DNA from: Candidatus Methanoperedens sp. BLZ2
GTDB taxonomy: Archaea; Halobacteriota; Methanosarcinia; Methanosarcinales; Methanoperedenaceae
Assembly: GCF_002487355.1 (NCBI RefSeq)
Contig: NZ_NTMG01000068.1
Span: 1 to 64,000 of the forward strand
Direction: 5' to 3'
DNA length: 64,000 nt
In this document: one piece after another, positions 9,039 to 18,674 of the stretch
How the letters are laid out: each line of letters starts with the position of its first letter
Numbering within the stretch: the stretch's first letter is position 1
Program-made: the position numbers and the translations under genes
The notes under the pieces: model-generated
The model's input: the letters and a program-made list of their open reading frames with translations, nothing else
Told to the model about the DNA's origin: nothing
Databases searched by the model: none

Positions 9039-9048
9039 CTATTTTTAA
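9039..9048 (+). promoter_or_regulatory. TATA-like box for the mre11 operon
   Basis: CTATTTTTAA lies 25-34 bp before the mre11 ATG in an otherwise C-rich leader. This spacing predicts a leaderless or nearly leaderless transcript. No ribosome binding site is seen before the ATG, which agrees. Confidence 0.45.
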
Positions 9049-9072
9049 CCCCCAACGCCATCTTAACACCAC

Positions 9073-10368
9073 ATGAACTTCATCCATGCAAGCGATTTCC
9101 ACCTGGGGTATGCGCAATATGGCCTTGAAGAACGCTTCCGTGACTATGCTCGTGCTTTCCAATCTGTCATAAAATATGCCATCGATCACAGGGTTGAATT
9201 CATTCTCATATCAGGCGACCTTTTTCACAAGAGAAATATAAATGCGCCTACCTATTTACAGGCATATAAAGTTCTCCGTGAACTCAAAGAAAGAAGTCCA
9301 TCCACGCAGGTTTATGCCATCGAAGGAAATCATGACCTTGCTTATCACGCGGATAAGAATAGCTGGCTTGAGATACTGAATTCGCAGGATTTGCTAAGAC
9401 TCATCAGGCTAAAAGAAAGTAACGGTGTAAAGCTGATGGGGGATTGTATCGAACTTGAAAATGTCCGGATCTTTGGAGTAAGATACCTTGGCTCCAATAC
9501 CAGCTCAATAATTCCCCGGATAGCAGATGAGATAAGAAAAATTACATCCGCCAGCGGGAAAAAATTTACTGTTCTGATGATGCATTTTGGGATGGAAGGA
9601 CAGGTAAAGCAGGCAGAAGCCGGTGAAATTCCTTACAGTTCGCTTATACCGTTAAAAGAAGTTGTGGATTACCTTGCACTCGGGCATTACCATATGCAGT
9701 ATGAGGTAGATAGCTGGATATTCAATCCCGGCAGCATTGAAATGATATCCATGAACGAGTACGGGCTGCCCAAGGGTTTCTATCACGTAAAAGACAGCGG
9801 CGCAAAACTCATAACACCGATGACCCGGCCAGTCAGGAGAATTAAGCTGGATATCGGGGGTATTGCCAACCCGGATGCGCTTTATTCAAATATTGGAGAT
9901 ATTCTAAAGAAACAGCCTGCAAACCTTTCTGATAATAAACCTCTTGTTGAACTTTTATTGTATGGCGAGTTGAACTTTCCGAAATCAGATATCGATATAG
10001 ACCATATAAAGAAGATGCTGGAAAAAGAATTCAAGCCCCTCGCCTGCGAGGTTAAAATAGAGAAGAGCAATTCACAATATACCATCAATGAGGGTGATGT
10101 AAGGGGGCTTTCACGTGAGCAGATCGAACAACGTGTTTTTTCTGAACGAGTAAAACTTGACGCCAGATTCAAGGATAACGTCGATGCAATAGTAAATACC
10201 ATGATCGATGTCAAAAAGAAGGCTGCTGCGGGAATTGAAGAAAGTGAAATAAGGACTGATCTTAGATGGTGCTTTGAAAAAATACGTCCGGATACATCTG
10301 AAACTGTCAAGAATAACGGCAAACGCCAGGCACAGCAGCAAACCCTGCTTTCCCGCATGGGGGAATAA
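9073..10368 (+). CDS. mre11: DNA double-strand break repair nuclease Mre11
   Basis: Mn-dependent exo/endonuclease that works with Rad50 at DNA ends. Five phosphodiesterase motifs are visible: D8-x-H10, GD (48-49), GNHD (85-88), H171 and GHYH (204-207). A capping domain follows (about 230-350), then a helical Rad50-binding tail rich in Lys and Arg. At 431 aa it has the usual archaeal length. Its TAA stop shares one base with the rad50 ATG, indicating tight translational coupling. It is the first gene of the repair cluster. Confidence 0.93.
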   Translation: MNFIHASDFHLGYAQYGLEERFRDYARAFQSVIKYAIDHRVEFILISGDLFHKRNINAPTYLQAYKVLRELKERSPSTQVYAIEGNHDLAYHADKNSWLEILNSQDLLRLIRLKESNGVKLMGDCIELENVRIFGVRYLGSNTSSIIPRIADEIRKITSASGKKFTVLMMHFGMEGQVKQAEAGEIPYSSLIPLKEVVDYLALGHYHMQYEVDSWIFNPGSIEMISMNEYGLPKGFYHVKDSGAKLITPMTRPVRRIKLDIGGIANPDALYSNIGDILKKQPANLSDNKPLVELLLYGELNFPKSDIDIDHIKKMLEKEFKPLACEVKIEKSNSQYTINEGDVRGLSREQIEQRVFSERVKLDARFKDNVDAIVNTMIDVKKKAAAGIEESEIRTDLRWCFEKIRPDTSETVKNNGKRQAQQQTLLSRMGE

Positions 10369-13300
10369 TGCTCATAAAATCCCTGGAACTTAAAAAGATA
10401 AAATCTTATTCAGAAGAAACAATAGATTTTTTTGAAGGCATAAACGGCATCTGCGGGGAGAATGGGCACGGGAAAACAACAATACTTGAGGCAATAGGCT
10501 ATGCGCTCTTTGATTTCCTGCCGTTTAATCATGGGGATTTCCTGCGCCATGGTGAAAAATCAGGCTTTGTTGCCGTGACAGTGGAGGGAAAAGACGAGAT
10601 AGAATATACGATACACAGGAAAATCGGAAGTGGAAGCGATTATTTTATCAGGACGCCCGTTGGGGAGATAAAAGGAAAAAAAGATGTCCAGGCATGGCTT
10701 GCAGGCAATATGTTCCGGAGTATCAGGTCAGAAGAAGAACTGCCAGCGCTTTTTGAGAACGCCATAGGGGTACCGCAGGCCACTTTTACCACTGCATTTC
10801 TTGAGGCTGCAAGAAATCGAAAGAATATATTTGATAATATTTTGAAAGTTGAAGAATACAAGACAGCATTTGATAATCTGCTTCCTGTAATGAATGCGAT
10901 AAAGAAGACGATCGAGGAAATGGAAAGAGATCTCATCCCGCTTGCAACTCGCACTGAGAAGTATCCTGAATTGAAAAGTGAAAAAGTGGCATTACAAACT
11001 GAAATAGAAGGATTGAAAAAAGAGATCAACGAGTTAAATCAGAGAATTTCTGCACTTACCCTGAAAAAAAAGGATCTTACAGAAAAGAAGGCACATCTTG
11101 ATGCCCTTAATACTCAGATTGCAAATGAACGGATACATCTTGCAGGTCTTTCAAAGCAGCTTGAAAAGGCGCGCTCTGACCTTGCGCGGGCTAAATCCGC
11201 AAGGGATATCAAAAATGAACTTGAGCCTGCTGAAAAAGAGTTCCATAAAGAGACGGGGAAGCTAAAAGAACTCAATACATCACGCACAGAACGAGATAGA
11301 CTCAAAGAAAAGTGTGCAAAGATAGATCTTGAAATTGGCCGCCTTATTGAAAAATTTGAGCGCAGAAGAACGCTTTTTATTGAAAATGAGGGACTTGAAG
11401 AAAACAAGAAACTTCTTATTCCAAAGATAGAAACAGCGCGAAAACTTGAAGAATCCATACAACTCCTTCAAAAAGAACTAAAAGACCCGATGACCGAACT
11501 CATTTCGCGCCTCTCAAACCTTAGGGAAAAAGCGCAGCTTGTTGAGAATATGAAACAGGAGATATTGCAGCAAAACCAGAAGATGTCGACGCTTTTACCA
11601 ATGAAAGGCAGGCAGGTCAAGTTTGAGAACAGGATTAAAGAATTGAAAGATATCGAAATATCATTGAAGAATCTGTCCCTGGAAATATCTTCTTTGAAAG
11701 AAAAGGAAGCTCTTGCCAGAAAATTGCGCGATGAGATCGCACGTCTCGAATCACGAAAAAATGAACTTTTCCCGGTCATTGAAAGGCAAAAAGCCATTTC
11801 TGACGAAATAAAAAAATTGTCAACCCTGCTTGAATCATTCACTGCTATTAATTTTCAATTAAGGACGGCTCATGAAAAAAAAGAGCGTGCAAAAACCATC
11901 CAGGCAGAGTTAATAAATCTTGAAACTGAGATCGCGTCTCTTATTCCGCTTACTGAAAAACAGACTGCTCTTGAACAGGCGCAGCAGGAGCTTAACAGCA
12001 GGAGTGCAGTTTTAAAATCATTGATTACGCAGACAAAGAAAAATATGAAACTTGCAGGAACGCATGGCATCTGTCCAATATTGAATGGCGTCAAATGTCC
12101 CTCAGTAAGTGATTTTAATACCTATTTCAATGATGAGATAAATCAGAAGAACTGGGAATTAGGTGAGTTAGAAACAAGTTTGAAAAACAATATAAAGGAA
12201 CTTTCCCAACTCGATGATCCACAAAAAAAGACACAGGAAAAACGTGTGCTGGCCGAATCAAGAAAGAAGGACCTTGAATTGTATAAAGGAATAGAAGAGG
12301 AAATTGATGCAATCCGGGAAAAACTGGATTCTTTATCTTCATCATATACCAGGACATTAACAGGAAGCGACGAAGAACTCAAAGAGATATCACAAAACCT
12401 GCAATCTAAGAAAAAGGAATTTGATGACTTTACAAAATCCATCACTGAATTTCAAAATATTACAGCATTGGCAGATTCAAAAAATAAAGACCTTGAAGAA
12501 TTACCCGATATTCCTGCCGCGTTTATTGGAATACAGGAAAAATTATCCGAGATTAACGAAAAATTCAACCTTAATGTGGAGATCAATTCTATCAATAACC
12601 ATATCAAGAATATTGTTTCAGAGATCACATCCAGCGAAAAAGACCTGAAAGATCTCAATAGTCCCTCACAGCAAATTGCCATAATTGAAAACCTCATTGC
12701 TTCAAAGAGGTCAGATATTGATTCACGCAAAGATGTACCGAAATTGATAGATAGTTGTTTGAAACAGCTTGATGAACTCAATCAAAGGTTCCATTTGAAA
12801 GATTCATTAGAAGGCGAAAAGGGAGAAATCGAACTTGTTAACAATTTGATGGAAGAAAAGAAGCAGGATCTGAAATCTTTAGCATCTCCGGATAAGCAAT
12901 TTGAGGCATTGAATGAAAATATCAAGAAAAACCTTAAGGAACTGAAAACACTTGAAAAAGTACCGGAACTTATGGATTCGAGCAATAAAGAACGAGATGC
13001 ATTGATACAAGATCTTTCAAAATTCGAAGGGCTTGATGCAACCATCTTATTGCTTGAGGAAAAAATAAATAAACTTGAACCCCTGCATAGTAAATATTTG
13101 CAAGCCCTCCCGCTTGCGTCCAAATTTGATGAATGTATATCGGAAGTGGTGGAATTTGAAAATACCATCGCTTCAGCTGGTGCTTCTTTAAACATATCGG
13201 TCAGTAACCATGAGGTACTTTCAAAAGAATTCAAAGAATCTGAACTTAATGAAACTATCCAGCAGCTTGATGAACTTGGAAAAACCGCAAGCAGTATAAC

Positions 13301-13886
13301 CGAAGCCGTAAAACAGAAGAACAGGAACCTTCAAAAAATGGCAAAGGAACTTTCGGAGATGGAATCCATTCTCATCAAAATAAAGGAAAACCAGAGAAAT
13401 CTTGAAAAAGAAAGGGATTTCCTGTCATTCTCAAATTTCATCCGCGACACTATTAAATCTTCTTCGGAATTCGTCATAAATGAATTTATCGGGGAGATCA
13501 GCAGCGAGGCAAACAATATCTATTGTGAAATAATGGGTAACCACAGCGCATCTCTTCGATGGACAAATGATTATGATATTGAGATCGGGTCCGGCGGGGA
13601 AATAAGTTCTTTCAGGCAGTTAAGCGGCGGGGAACGCATGAGTGCCGCGCTTTCTGTACGGCTTGCGCTTTTAAAGAATATCTCTAACTGTGACTTTGTA
13701 TTCCTTGATGAGCCCACACAGAATATGGATGAAATAAGGCGGGAGAACCTGTCAGAACAGATAACCAGGATCAAAGGTTTCAAGCAGGTTTTCGTCATAT
13801 CCCATGATGACACTTTCAACGAAAAATACGCGCACGTAGTAAAAGTTCAGAAGATCAATGGTGAAAGCAGGGTTGAATCATGTTAG
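10368..13886 (+). CDS. rad50: DNA repair ATPase Rad50 with an atypical zinc hook
   Basis: 1172 aa, an SMC-like ATPase that tethers DNA ends and controls Mre11. Walker A is GENGHGKTT (about 30-38), the signature is LSGGE (about 1085), Walker B is VFLDEP (about 1112), and there is a final VISHDD switch. Two long coiled-coil arms lie between. The hook at the coil apex has cysteines at about 569 and 577 (CPILNGVKCP), that is C-x7-C instead of the classic C-x2-C. It is longer than many archaeal Rad50s (about 880-1000). The end overlaps nurA by 7 bp. Confidence 0.93.
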   Translation: MLIKSLELKKIKSYSEETIDFFEGINGICGENGHGKTTILEAIGYALFDFLPFNHGDFLRHGEKSGFVAVTVEGKDEIEYTIHRKIGSGSDYFIRTPVGEIKGKKDVQAWLAGNMFRSIRSEEELPALFENAIGVPQATFTTAFLEAARNRKNIFDNILKVEEYKTAFDNLLPVMNAIKKTIEEMERDLIPLATRTEKYPELKSEKVALQTEIEGLKKEINELNQRISALTLKKKDLTEKKAHLDALNTQIANERIHLAGLSKQLEKARSDLARAKSARDIKNELEPAEKEFHKETGKLKELNTSRTERDRLKEKCAKIDLEIGRLIEKFERRRTLFIENEGLEENKKLLIPKIETARKLEESIQLLQKELKDPMTELISRLSNLREKAQLVENMKQEILQQNQKMSTLLPMKGRQVKFENRIKELKDIEISLKNLSLEISSLKEKEALARKLRDEIARLESRKNELFPVIERQKAISDEIKKLSTLLESFTAINFQLRTAHEKKERAKTIQAELINLETEIASLIPLTEKQTALEQAQQELNSRSAVLKSLITQTKKNMKLAGTHGICPILNGVKCPSVSDFNTYFNDEINQKNWELGELETSLKNNIKELSQLDDPQKKTQEKRVLAESRKKDLELYKGIEEEIDAIREKLDSLSSSYTRTLTGSDEELKEISQNLQSKKKEFDDFTKSITEFQNITALADSKNKDLEELPDIPAAFIGIQEKLSEINEKFNLNVEINSINNHIKNIVSEITSSEKDLKDLNSPSQQIAIIENLIASKRSDIDSRKDVPKLIDSCLKQLDELNQRFHLKDSLEGEKGEIELVNNLMEEKKQDLKSLASPDKQFEALNENIKKNLKELKTLEKVPELMDSSNKERDALIQDLSKFEGLDATILLLEEKINKLEPLHSKYLQALPLASKFDECISEVVEFENTIASAGASLNISVSNHEVLSKEFKESELNETIQQLDELGKTASSITEAVKQKNRNLQKMAKELSEMESILIKIKENQRNLEKERDFLSFSNFIRDTIKSSSEFVINEFIGEISSEANNIYCEIMGNHSASLRWTNDYDIEIGSGGEISSFRQLSGGERMSAALSVRLALLKNISNCDFVFLDEPTQNMDEIRRENLSEQITRIKGFKQVFVISHDDTFNEKYAHVVKVQKINGESRVESC

Positions 13887-15022
13887 ACTTAAAAAATATC
13901 TGCCTTCAATTCGATGAGAAGCTTTCCGCAATAAAATCCTATGACTTCGAACTCTCCGAATTGACCAGAGAGTACAGAACTGAACTTGACAAACTGAAAA
14001 TAATAAACATGGAGCTTAATAAGAACCTTCCACCCTATAGCGGCGCGAAGCTTCTTGAGCCGGGAAAACTCATCCGTCCGTTCCCATTTAACTGGAAAAA
14101 CCGCAGGGATGCGATGGAATGGATGGATTCTGTCCTTTCAGGGGTTCCTGTGGGTGCTGTGGATGGTAGCCAGATATATTCGGATAAGAATCATGAGATA
14201 CCTCTTGCGGTGATCCAGATATCACGTATTTTTAACAGGCACACAGAAAATATGGATTATAAGCAGGAGACAGATGCAATTATAATCACGCCGGATGAGT
14301 TTGAAGAAGCAAGCGTTTATTCCTTCGGCAAAGAATATGTCGATGCACGCCGTTTTTCCATGGAATGCGATGGAATTGTCCGCCTGATGAATGAATATAA
14401 AAGCATCTTTGTCCTGCTTGATGGCGCGCTTATTCTTTCGCATATTAACGTACTGAACAAGAATACGAGGGAAATTTATATAAAAGCAATAATGAAACTG
14501 TTTGAAACTTCAGAAAAAACCAGAAGCCCCGTGATCGGTTTTATTGATACTACCATGCCACGGGACATTACGCTTATGATGCATTTCCTTTTCGGTTTGA
14601 GGAAAAGTAAACTTTCAGATACGCATCTTTTTTCAGATATGTTATGGGGCGAGCGGACAGCGGCTTTTCTTTGTGATCGCGATGACAGGCGTGGCGATGA
14701 GGCAAAATCTGTTCTTGATAATTACGGAAGATTCAGTAAGGACATCGCTTTTTTTTACATGAGGACAGGCAATGGTCTTCCCGCACGTGTGGAATTTCCT
14801 GCATGGGTTCAAAAAGAAGATATGGTTGATAAGATCGCAGACATGATAAGGGCAGAATGTATCATTCGCGGCAATTATCCCGATATAGTGATGCGGGCGC
14901 ATGATGCGGCTGTGATAAGGACGAATGAACATGAGCTTTTTTATGGGATGCTTGAGAATTTTTGTAATGTCCATGGGATAAAGATTCATAGAAGTGCAAA
15001 AGATTTTCATAAGAGGTTATGA
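13880..15022 (+). CDS. nurA: NurA 5'-3' nuclease
   Basis: 380 aa nuclease that resects DNA ends together with the HerA translocase. The conserved NurA core begins at VGAVDGSQI (D95, metal-binding Asp), has a second acidic strand at VLLDGALI (D181), and ends with the typical YPDIVMRAHDAAVI segment. A coiled-coil N-terminal extension precedes the core. The ATG overlaps the end of rad50. Unusually, a toxin-antitoxin-like pair follows instead of herA. Confidence 0.9.
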   Translation: MLDLKNICLQFDEKLSAIKSYDFELSELTREYRTELDKLKIINMELNKNLPPYSGAKLLEPGKLIRPFPFNWKNRRDAMEWMDSVLSGVPVGAVDGSQIYSDKNHEIPLAVIQISRIFNRHTENMDYKQETDAIIITPDEFEEASVYSFGKEYVDARRFSMECDGIVRLMNEYKSIFVLLDGALILSHINVLNKNTREIYIKAIMKLFETSEKTRSPVIGFIDTTMPRDITLMMHFLFGLRKSKLSDTHLFSDMLWGERTAAFLCDRDDRRGDEAKSVLDNYGRFSKDIAFFYMRTGNGLPARVEFPAWVQKEDMVDKIADMIRAECIIRGNYPDIVMRAHDAAVIRTNEHELFYGMLENFCNVHGIKIHRSAKDFHKRL

Positions 15023-15083
15023 ATTCTGAAGAAATGGAACCAGACAAATCATTTATCTGGTAGAAAGTAGAAAGTAGACTTAT

Positions 15084-15347
15084 ATGACTGAGAACATGAG
15101 CGTTAAAATAAGTTCAGATGCAAAAATAATACTTGATACTATGTATCAACAATTACGCAACAGTGGAATTAAAATTACAGAAAAAAAGATCCTCGATACA
15201 CTAATATCAAATGCCGATATTGCTACTATAAAAAAATTGCTGAAAAAAGAAGATAATACAGCCCTCTTAATGTTGAAAAAACCAGTGTATTGGGGGGTTG
15301 CAGATTCTTCGGAAGATATTGACCGCTATCTTTATGGGAATCCATGA
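15084..15347 (+). CDS. Antitoxin-like small protein (VapB role)
   Basis: 87 aa with an N-terminal predicted helical DNA-binding part (VKISSDAKIILDTM, then ITEKKILDTLIS) and an acidic C-terminal tail. It lies directly before a PIN-domain gene with a 4-bp ATGA overlap, the standard layout of type II modules. No named antitoxin family was recognised. The pair sits inside the repair cluster, 61 bp after nurA. Confidence 0.6.
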   Translation: MTENMSVKISSDAKIILDTMYQQLRNSGIKITEKKILDTLISNADIATIKKLLKKEDNTALLMLKKPVYWGVADSSEDIDRYLYGNP

Positions 15348-15748
15348 GCCTTCTTATTGATACTTCTGCGCTTGTTGCAGCCAGGAATGCTGATGATAGA
15401 AACCATAATAAAGCACTTGATATCATGACCAGGGCTTTAAAAGGCGAATTTGGTAAATTGTATATCAGCGATTATATTTTCGATGAGGCAGTGACCATTG
15501 CTTATATCAGGACCGGCAATAAGAATTTTTCAGAAGACCTGGGACGATTTGCGCGAACCAGACCAATCATATTCCGGTTCATTGAGCCGATCGACTTTGA
15601 GAGGGCATGGGAGCTTTATCTGCAATACAGAGACAAGAATTTCAGTTTTACAGATTGTACGAATATCGCACTTATGGAAAGGCATGAGATTGATACGCTT
15701 TTTACATATGATTTAGAATTTAATGGAATCATAAGTATTATTGGATAA
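15344..15748 (+). CDS. PIN-domain ribonuclease toxin (VapC-like)
   Basis: 134 aa, typical VapC length. PIN residues are visible: the first Asp in LLIDTSALVA, an acidic residue in IFDEAV, and the third acidic site in FSFTDCTNIALM, with a final FTYDLEFNGI strand. It is predicted to cleave RNA in a metal-dependent way and to be held inactive by the upstream gene product. It lies 9 bp before the 171-aa repair-cluster gene, so transcription probably passes through. Confidence 0.75.
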   Translation: MSLLIDTSALVAARNADDRNHNKALDIMTRALKGEFGKLYISDYIFDEAVTIAYIRTGNKNFSEDLGRFARTRPIIFRFIEPIDFERAWELYLQYRDKNFSFTDCTNIALMERHEIDTLFTYDLEFNGIISIIG

Positions 15749-15757
15749 GAGGATAAA

Positions 15758-16273
15758 ATGACATTAGGAGACATAATCAGGGTTGAAGACGCGCGCGCAT
15801 ATGTGGCAAAAATTCCGCCCGATGCTAAAAAAGAACGCATAGGAAGTTTCGTCAAAATAAAAAAAGATGACGGGTTGATTGTAGGAGTAATAAAGAACAT
15901 CACAAATTCAATACGCGAAGACCTTATTCCGTATATTAACCATGAGTTGGCGCCCAAGTATGCTCCTTTTAATGAGGATTTCAGGAACAGCTATTATGTT
16001 CTTCATGGGCTTGGAACGATCCGTAACGGGATCGTAAAATACGATATCGATTCACCACCTGATGTACGGGACAAAGTGGAAATGTTAAATCCTGAAGAAT
16101 TAAAGTTCTTCCATACTATTGACGGAAAGCAAAGCATCGCTTATTTTCACTCAAACTGCGATGCTCTTTCACAAAATGTCCTTATCGCGATGGTCGACCA
16201 GATCGAGGCTCAGTGTCCTGAATGCAGAGCCATGTTTGCGCTTGTTCGAAAATATATCAAGAGAAATTTATGA
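15758..16273 (+). CDS. Repair-cluster-associated protein of unknown function, 171 aa
   Basis: No family name could be assigned with confidence. The N-terminal part (VGSFVKIKKDDGLIVGVIKNI-like beta segment, about 28-50) resembles a small beta-barrel such as the HAS barrel found at the start of HerA. The middle repeats the theme (LGTIRNGIVKYDID). The C-terminus has a CPEC pair. Its TGA overlaps the herA ATG (ATGA), so the two are translationally coupled. A role as HerA partner is inferred from position. Confidence 0.6.
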   Translation: MTLGDIIRVEDARAYVAKIPPDAKKERIGSFVKIKKDDGLIVGVIKNITNSIREDLIPYINHELAPKYAPFNEDFRNSYYVLHGLGTIRNGIVKYDIDSPPDVRDKVEMLNPEELKFFHTIDGKQSIAYFHSNCDALSQNVLIAMVDQIEAQCPECRAMFALVRKYIKRNL

Positions 16274-17838
16274 TCGGAATTGTCAATCATTCGGGTGAAG
16301 AGGGATTTTCATTCATTTCAAGTGAGCGGCTTCCTGCAGGGATGTTCGCATTCTATCTTGAAGGAGAAAGAAAGATCCTGTGCAGGGTGAAATATGGGGA
16401 GCCGCTCAAACAGTATCCGCAGGAATTTCTTATGGATATGGAGATTTCTCCTGATGACGTTTCGGCGTTTTATGGGTTTGACATGCAGGATTTCAAATAT
16501 TATTCATATTCAACATCAGTCGTTGGATATTTTGATGCATTGATGGGTGAATTCATAAATCCCAGGACAAATCCTGCCAGCGGCGTGAAAATCGACCGCG
16601 CGGGCGAGGATGTCTTGAAAGATATAAGTAAAGTAAAAGCAGGAGATTCCGGTTCTGCATTAATCGGGAACGTGCTTGGTGAAAAGACAGAGATCGTATT
16701 ATCCGTACGTGACATCGTGAGCCAGCATATATCTGTGATCGCATCAACCGGCGCGGGGAAATCATATACTGTCGGCGTTCTGGTCGAAGAGCTGTTGAAA
16801 CCTTATAACATGGCTCCTGTTCTTATTTTTGATCCTCACGGGGAATACTCTTCCCTTGGTGAAATTTCAAACAACGCAGAATTTGTGACTCCAACTTACC
16901 GTCCGAAAGTCAGGATAGTTAAACCAAAAGATATCAAGATCAGGGTAAGTGATCTTCATGTCAGTGATTTTATCAGCATTATGGATGACGGCACCATGTC
17001 TGATAAGATGAAGACGCTGTTCCGTTCGGCATATCACAGCCTTAAGAATAATAGTAAGAAACAATTCACCCGCAATGAATTGAAACAGGAAATAGAGTTG
17101 CTCCGGGACAAGAATAACGAGTCCACGATCGAAGGCATCAATTGGAGATTCGGAAAACTGTACGCACCCATTTTCGATGATTTCCAGACAATCCCCCTTG
17201 CTGATTATTTTAAAGTGGGGCAGCTCACGATAATGGATGTTTCAGGCATAGAAGAGACATTCCAGCAATTGATCGCTTCTATAATGCTGCGCCGCCTGTT
17301 TGATGCACGCGAGGGCACAGAGAACAACAGGTACAATGAATCCCATGTTGATAAATTCCTCCCCTATCCTGTTTTTTTGGTGATCGAGGAAGCGCACAGG
17401 TTCGCTCCGCAAAGCGGCGAAGCAAAATCAAAGAGCATCTTAAAGACCATTCTCTCCGAAGGCAGGAAATTCGGGATAGGCGTATGCCTCGTATCACAGC
17501 GCCCCAGCAAGCTGGATGCAGATTCCCTTTCGCAATGCATGACCCAGATAACGATGCGAATAGTAAATCCCACAGACCAGCAGCAGATAGCCCAGAGTGT
17601 AGAATCCGCAAGCAGGGACCTGATATCAGAGCTGCCATCTCTTGCAAAAGGCCAGGCGATCATTTCAGGTGTGGCGATAAATACGCCTGCGCTGGTAAAG
17701 ATCCGAAAGAGGATCACGAGTGATACGAAAGGGAGGAGCAAGGATGCGCCATCTATCTGGGCGGCAGAAAGGAAGTATGAGGAAAAGCACAGGGCGCCGG
17801 AAGTGAAGGCAGATGAGGAGATAGATGTGGGGGTTTAA
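16270..17838 (+). CDS. herA: HerA bipolar DNA helicase/translocase
   Basis: Hexameric FtsK/HerA-type ATPase that drives NurA. A HAS-barrel N-terminus (about 1-140) is followed by Walker A ASTGAGKS (158-165), Walker B FLVIEEAH (about 370-377), a sensor segment VSQRPSKLD and the arginine-bearing C-terminal region. The ATG at 16270 is chosen because it overlaps the upstream stop and begins the conserved MIGIV strand; an earlier in-frame ATG (16222) lies inside the upstream gene. 522 aa is normal. Confidence 0.93.
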   Translation: MIGIVNHSGEEGFSFISSERLPAGMFAFYLEGERKILCRVKYGEPLKQYPQEFLMDMEISPDDVSAFYGFDMQDFKYYSYSTSVVGYFDALMGEFINPRTNPASGVKIDRAGEDVLKDISKVKAGDSGSALIGNVLGEKTEIVLSVRDIVSQHISVIASTGAGKSYTVGVLVEELLKPYNMAPVLIFDPHGEYSSLGEISNNAEFVTPTYRPKVRIVKPKDIKIRVSDLHVSDFISIMDDGTMSDKMKTLFRSAYHSLKNNSKKQFTRNELKQEIELLRDKNNESTIEGINWRFGKLYAPIFDDFQTIPLADYFKVGQLTIMDVSGIEETFQQLIASIMLRRLFDAREGTENNRYNESHVDKFLPYPVFLVIEEAHRFAPQSGEAKSKSILKTILSEGRKFGIGVCLVSQRPSKLDADSLSQCMTQITMRIVNPTDQQQIAQSVESASRDLISELPSLAKGQAIISGVAINTPALVKIRKRITSDTKGRSKDAPSIWAAERKYEEKHRAPEVKADEEIDVGV

Positions 17839-17880
17839 GTCTATCTGTGGGAACGCAACGCAAATACTATTGATACTGAT

Positions 17881-18609
17881 TCAGGGAAAAACGAATATTT
17901 TTGGCTTATCCTCTATGAAAACAGATCCAGCAGGCAACCTCTCACATAATCTTCTCATCGCTGGCGCCTCTGTTGCATAATGGGTCGCATCAAAAAGGCA
18001 TAATCCTCCAGCATATCGTATCGCATCATGGCGCATTTCCCCCGAAACAAGAGCATCAACGCTGTTCTTTATTGCAATATCGATGTATTCGCGCCCAAAG
18101 CCGCTTCCACCGACCACCATGACCTTCTTTATCTGTCCATCTCCTTTATACTGGACATGAGTACCCAGTTTTTTTGCGATAAAAGCTGCGAATGCAGGCG
18201 CTTTCATTGGTTCTATCTCACCGATTCTTCCCAGAGGAAGGGGAACTGTATTCTTCAATTCCAGTAATCCGGCAAGCACATCATTCACTCCGCCCTCTGC
18301 TTTGTCGTAATTAGTGTGCATCGTATAGATTGAAATCTCGTTATCGATTGCAATTTTCAGGGTATCTGACAATCGTTTCGAAATAAGATTTATCGGATCA
18401 AATATAAGAGTATGATGGGTTATGAGCAGGTCGGCGCCGATGCGTGCTGCTTCTTTAAGGACTGAGTCGGTCGGGTCAAGCGCGACTGCGATCTTTTTAA
18501 TATCGTTGCTCCTGTCAAGCACAAGTCCGATCCTGCCATTATCGAAATCTTCGGCAATTGAGGGAGAAGCTATGGTTTCAAGCAGCTGGATAATTTCGCT
18601 GAGATGCAT
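17881..18609 (-). CDS. Nif3-like dinuclear metal centre protein
   Basis: About 242 aa, member of the Nif3/YbgI (DUF34) family, usually a hexameric ring with a two-metal site per subunit. Metal ligands are visible in LLITHHTLIF (two His), in MHTNYD, and near the end in DATHYATE. Biochemical function is unsettled in the family, although it is often labelled GTP cyclohydrolase I type 2. The start at 18609 (MHLSEIIQLLE) is chosen over a GC-poor extension to 18654. It converges with herA. Confidence 0.8.
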   Translation of the reverse strand: MHLSEIIQLLETIASPSIAEDFDNGRIGLVLDRSNDIKKIAVALDPTDSVLKEAARIGADLLITHHTLIFDPINLISKRLSDTLKIAIDNEISIYTMHTNYDKAEGGVNDVLAGLLELKNTVPLPLGRIGEIEPMKAPAFAAFIAKKLGTHVQYKGDGQIKKVMVVGGSGFGREYIDIAIKNSVDALVSGEMRHDAIRYAGGLCLFDATHYATEAPAMRRLCERLPAGSVFIEDKPKIFVFP

Positions 18610-18674
18610 GGATGTTTGTTGGTTTGAGGGATATTTAAGGGTAATTATAGTCAAGAACCTAATTTATTTTACAT

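Noticed and set aside
10640-13819. Many minus-strand open frames opposite rad50
   Set aside because: They are Ser/Phe-rich antisense shadows of a Lys/Glu-rich coiled-coil gene and lack start signals or domains.
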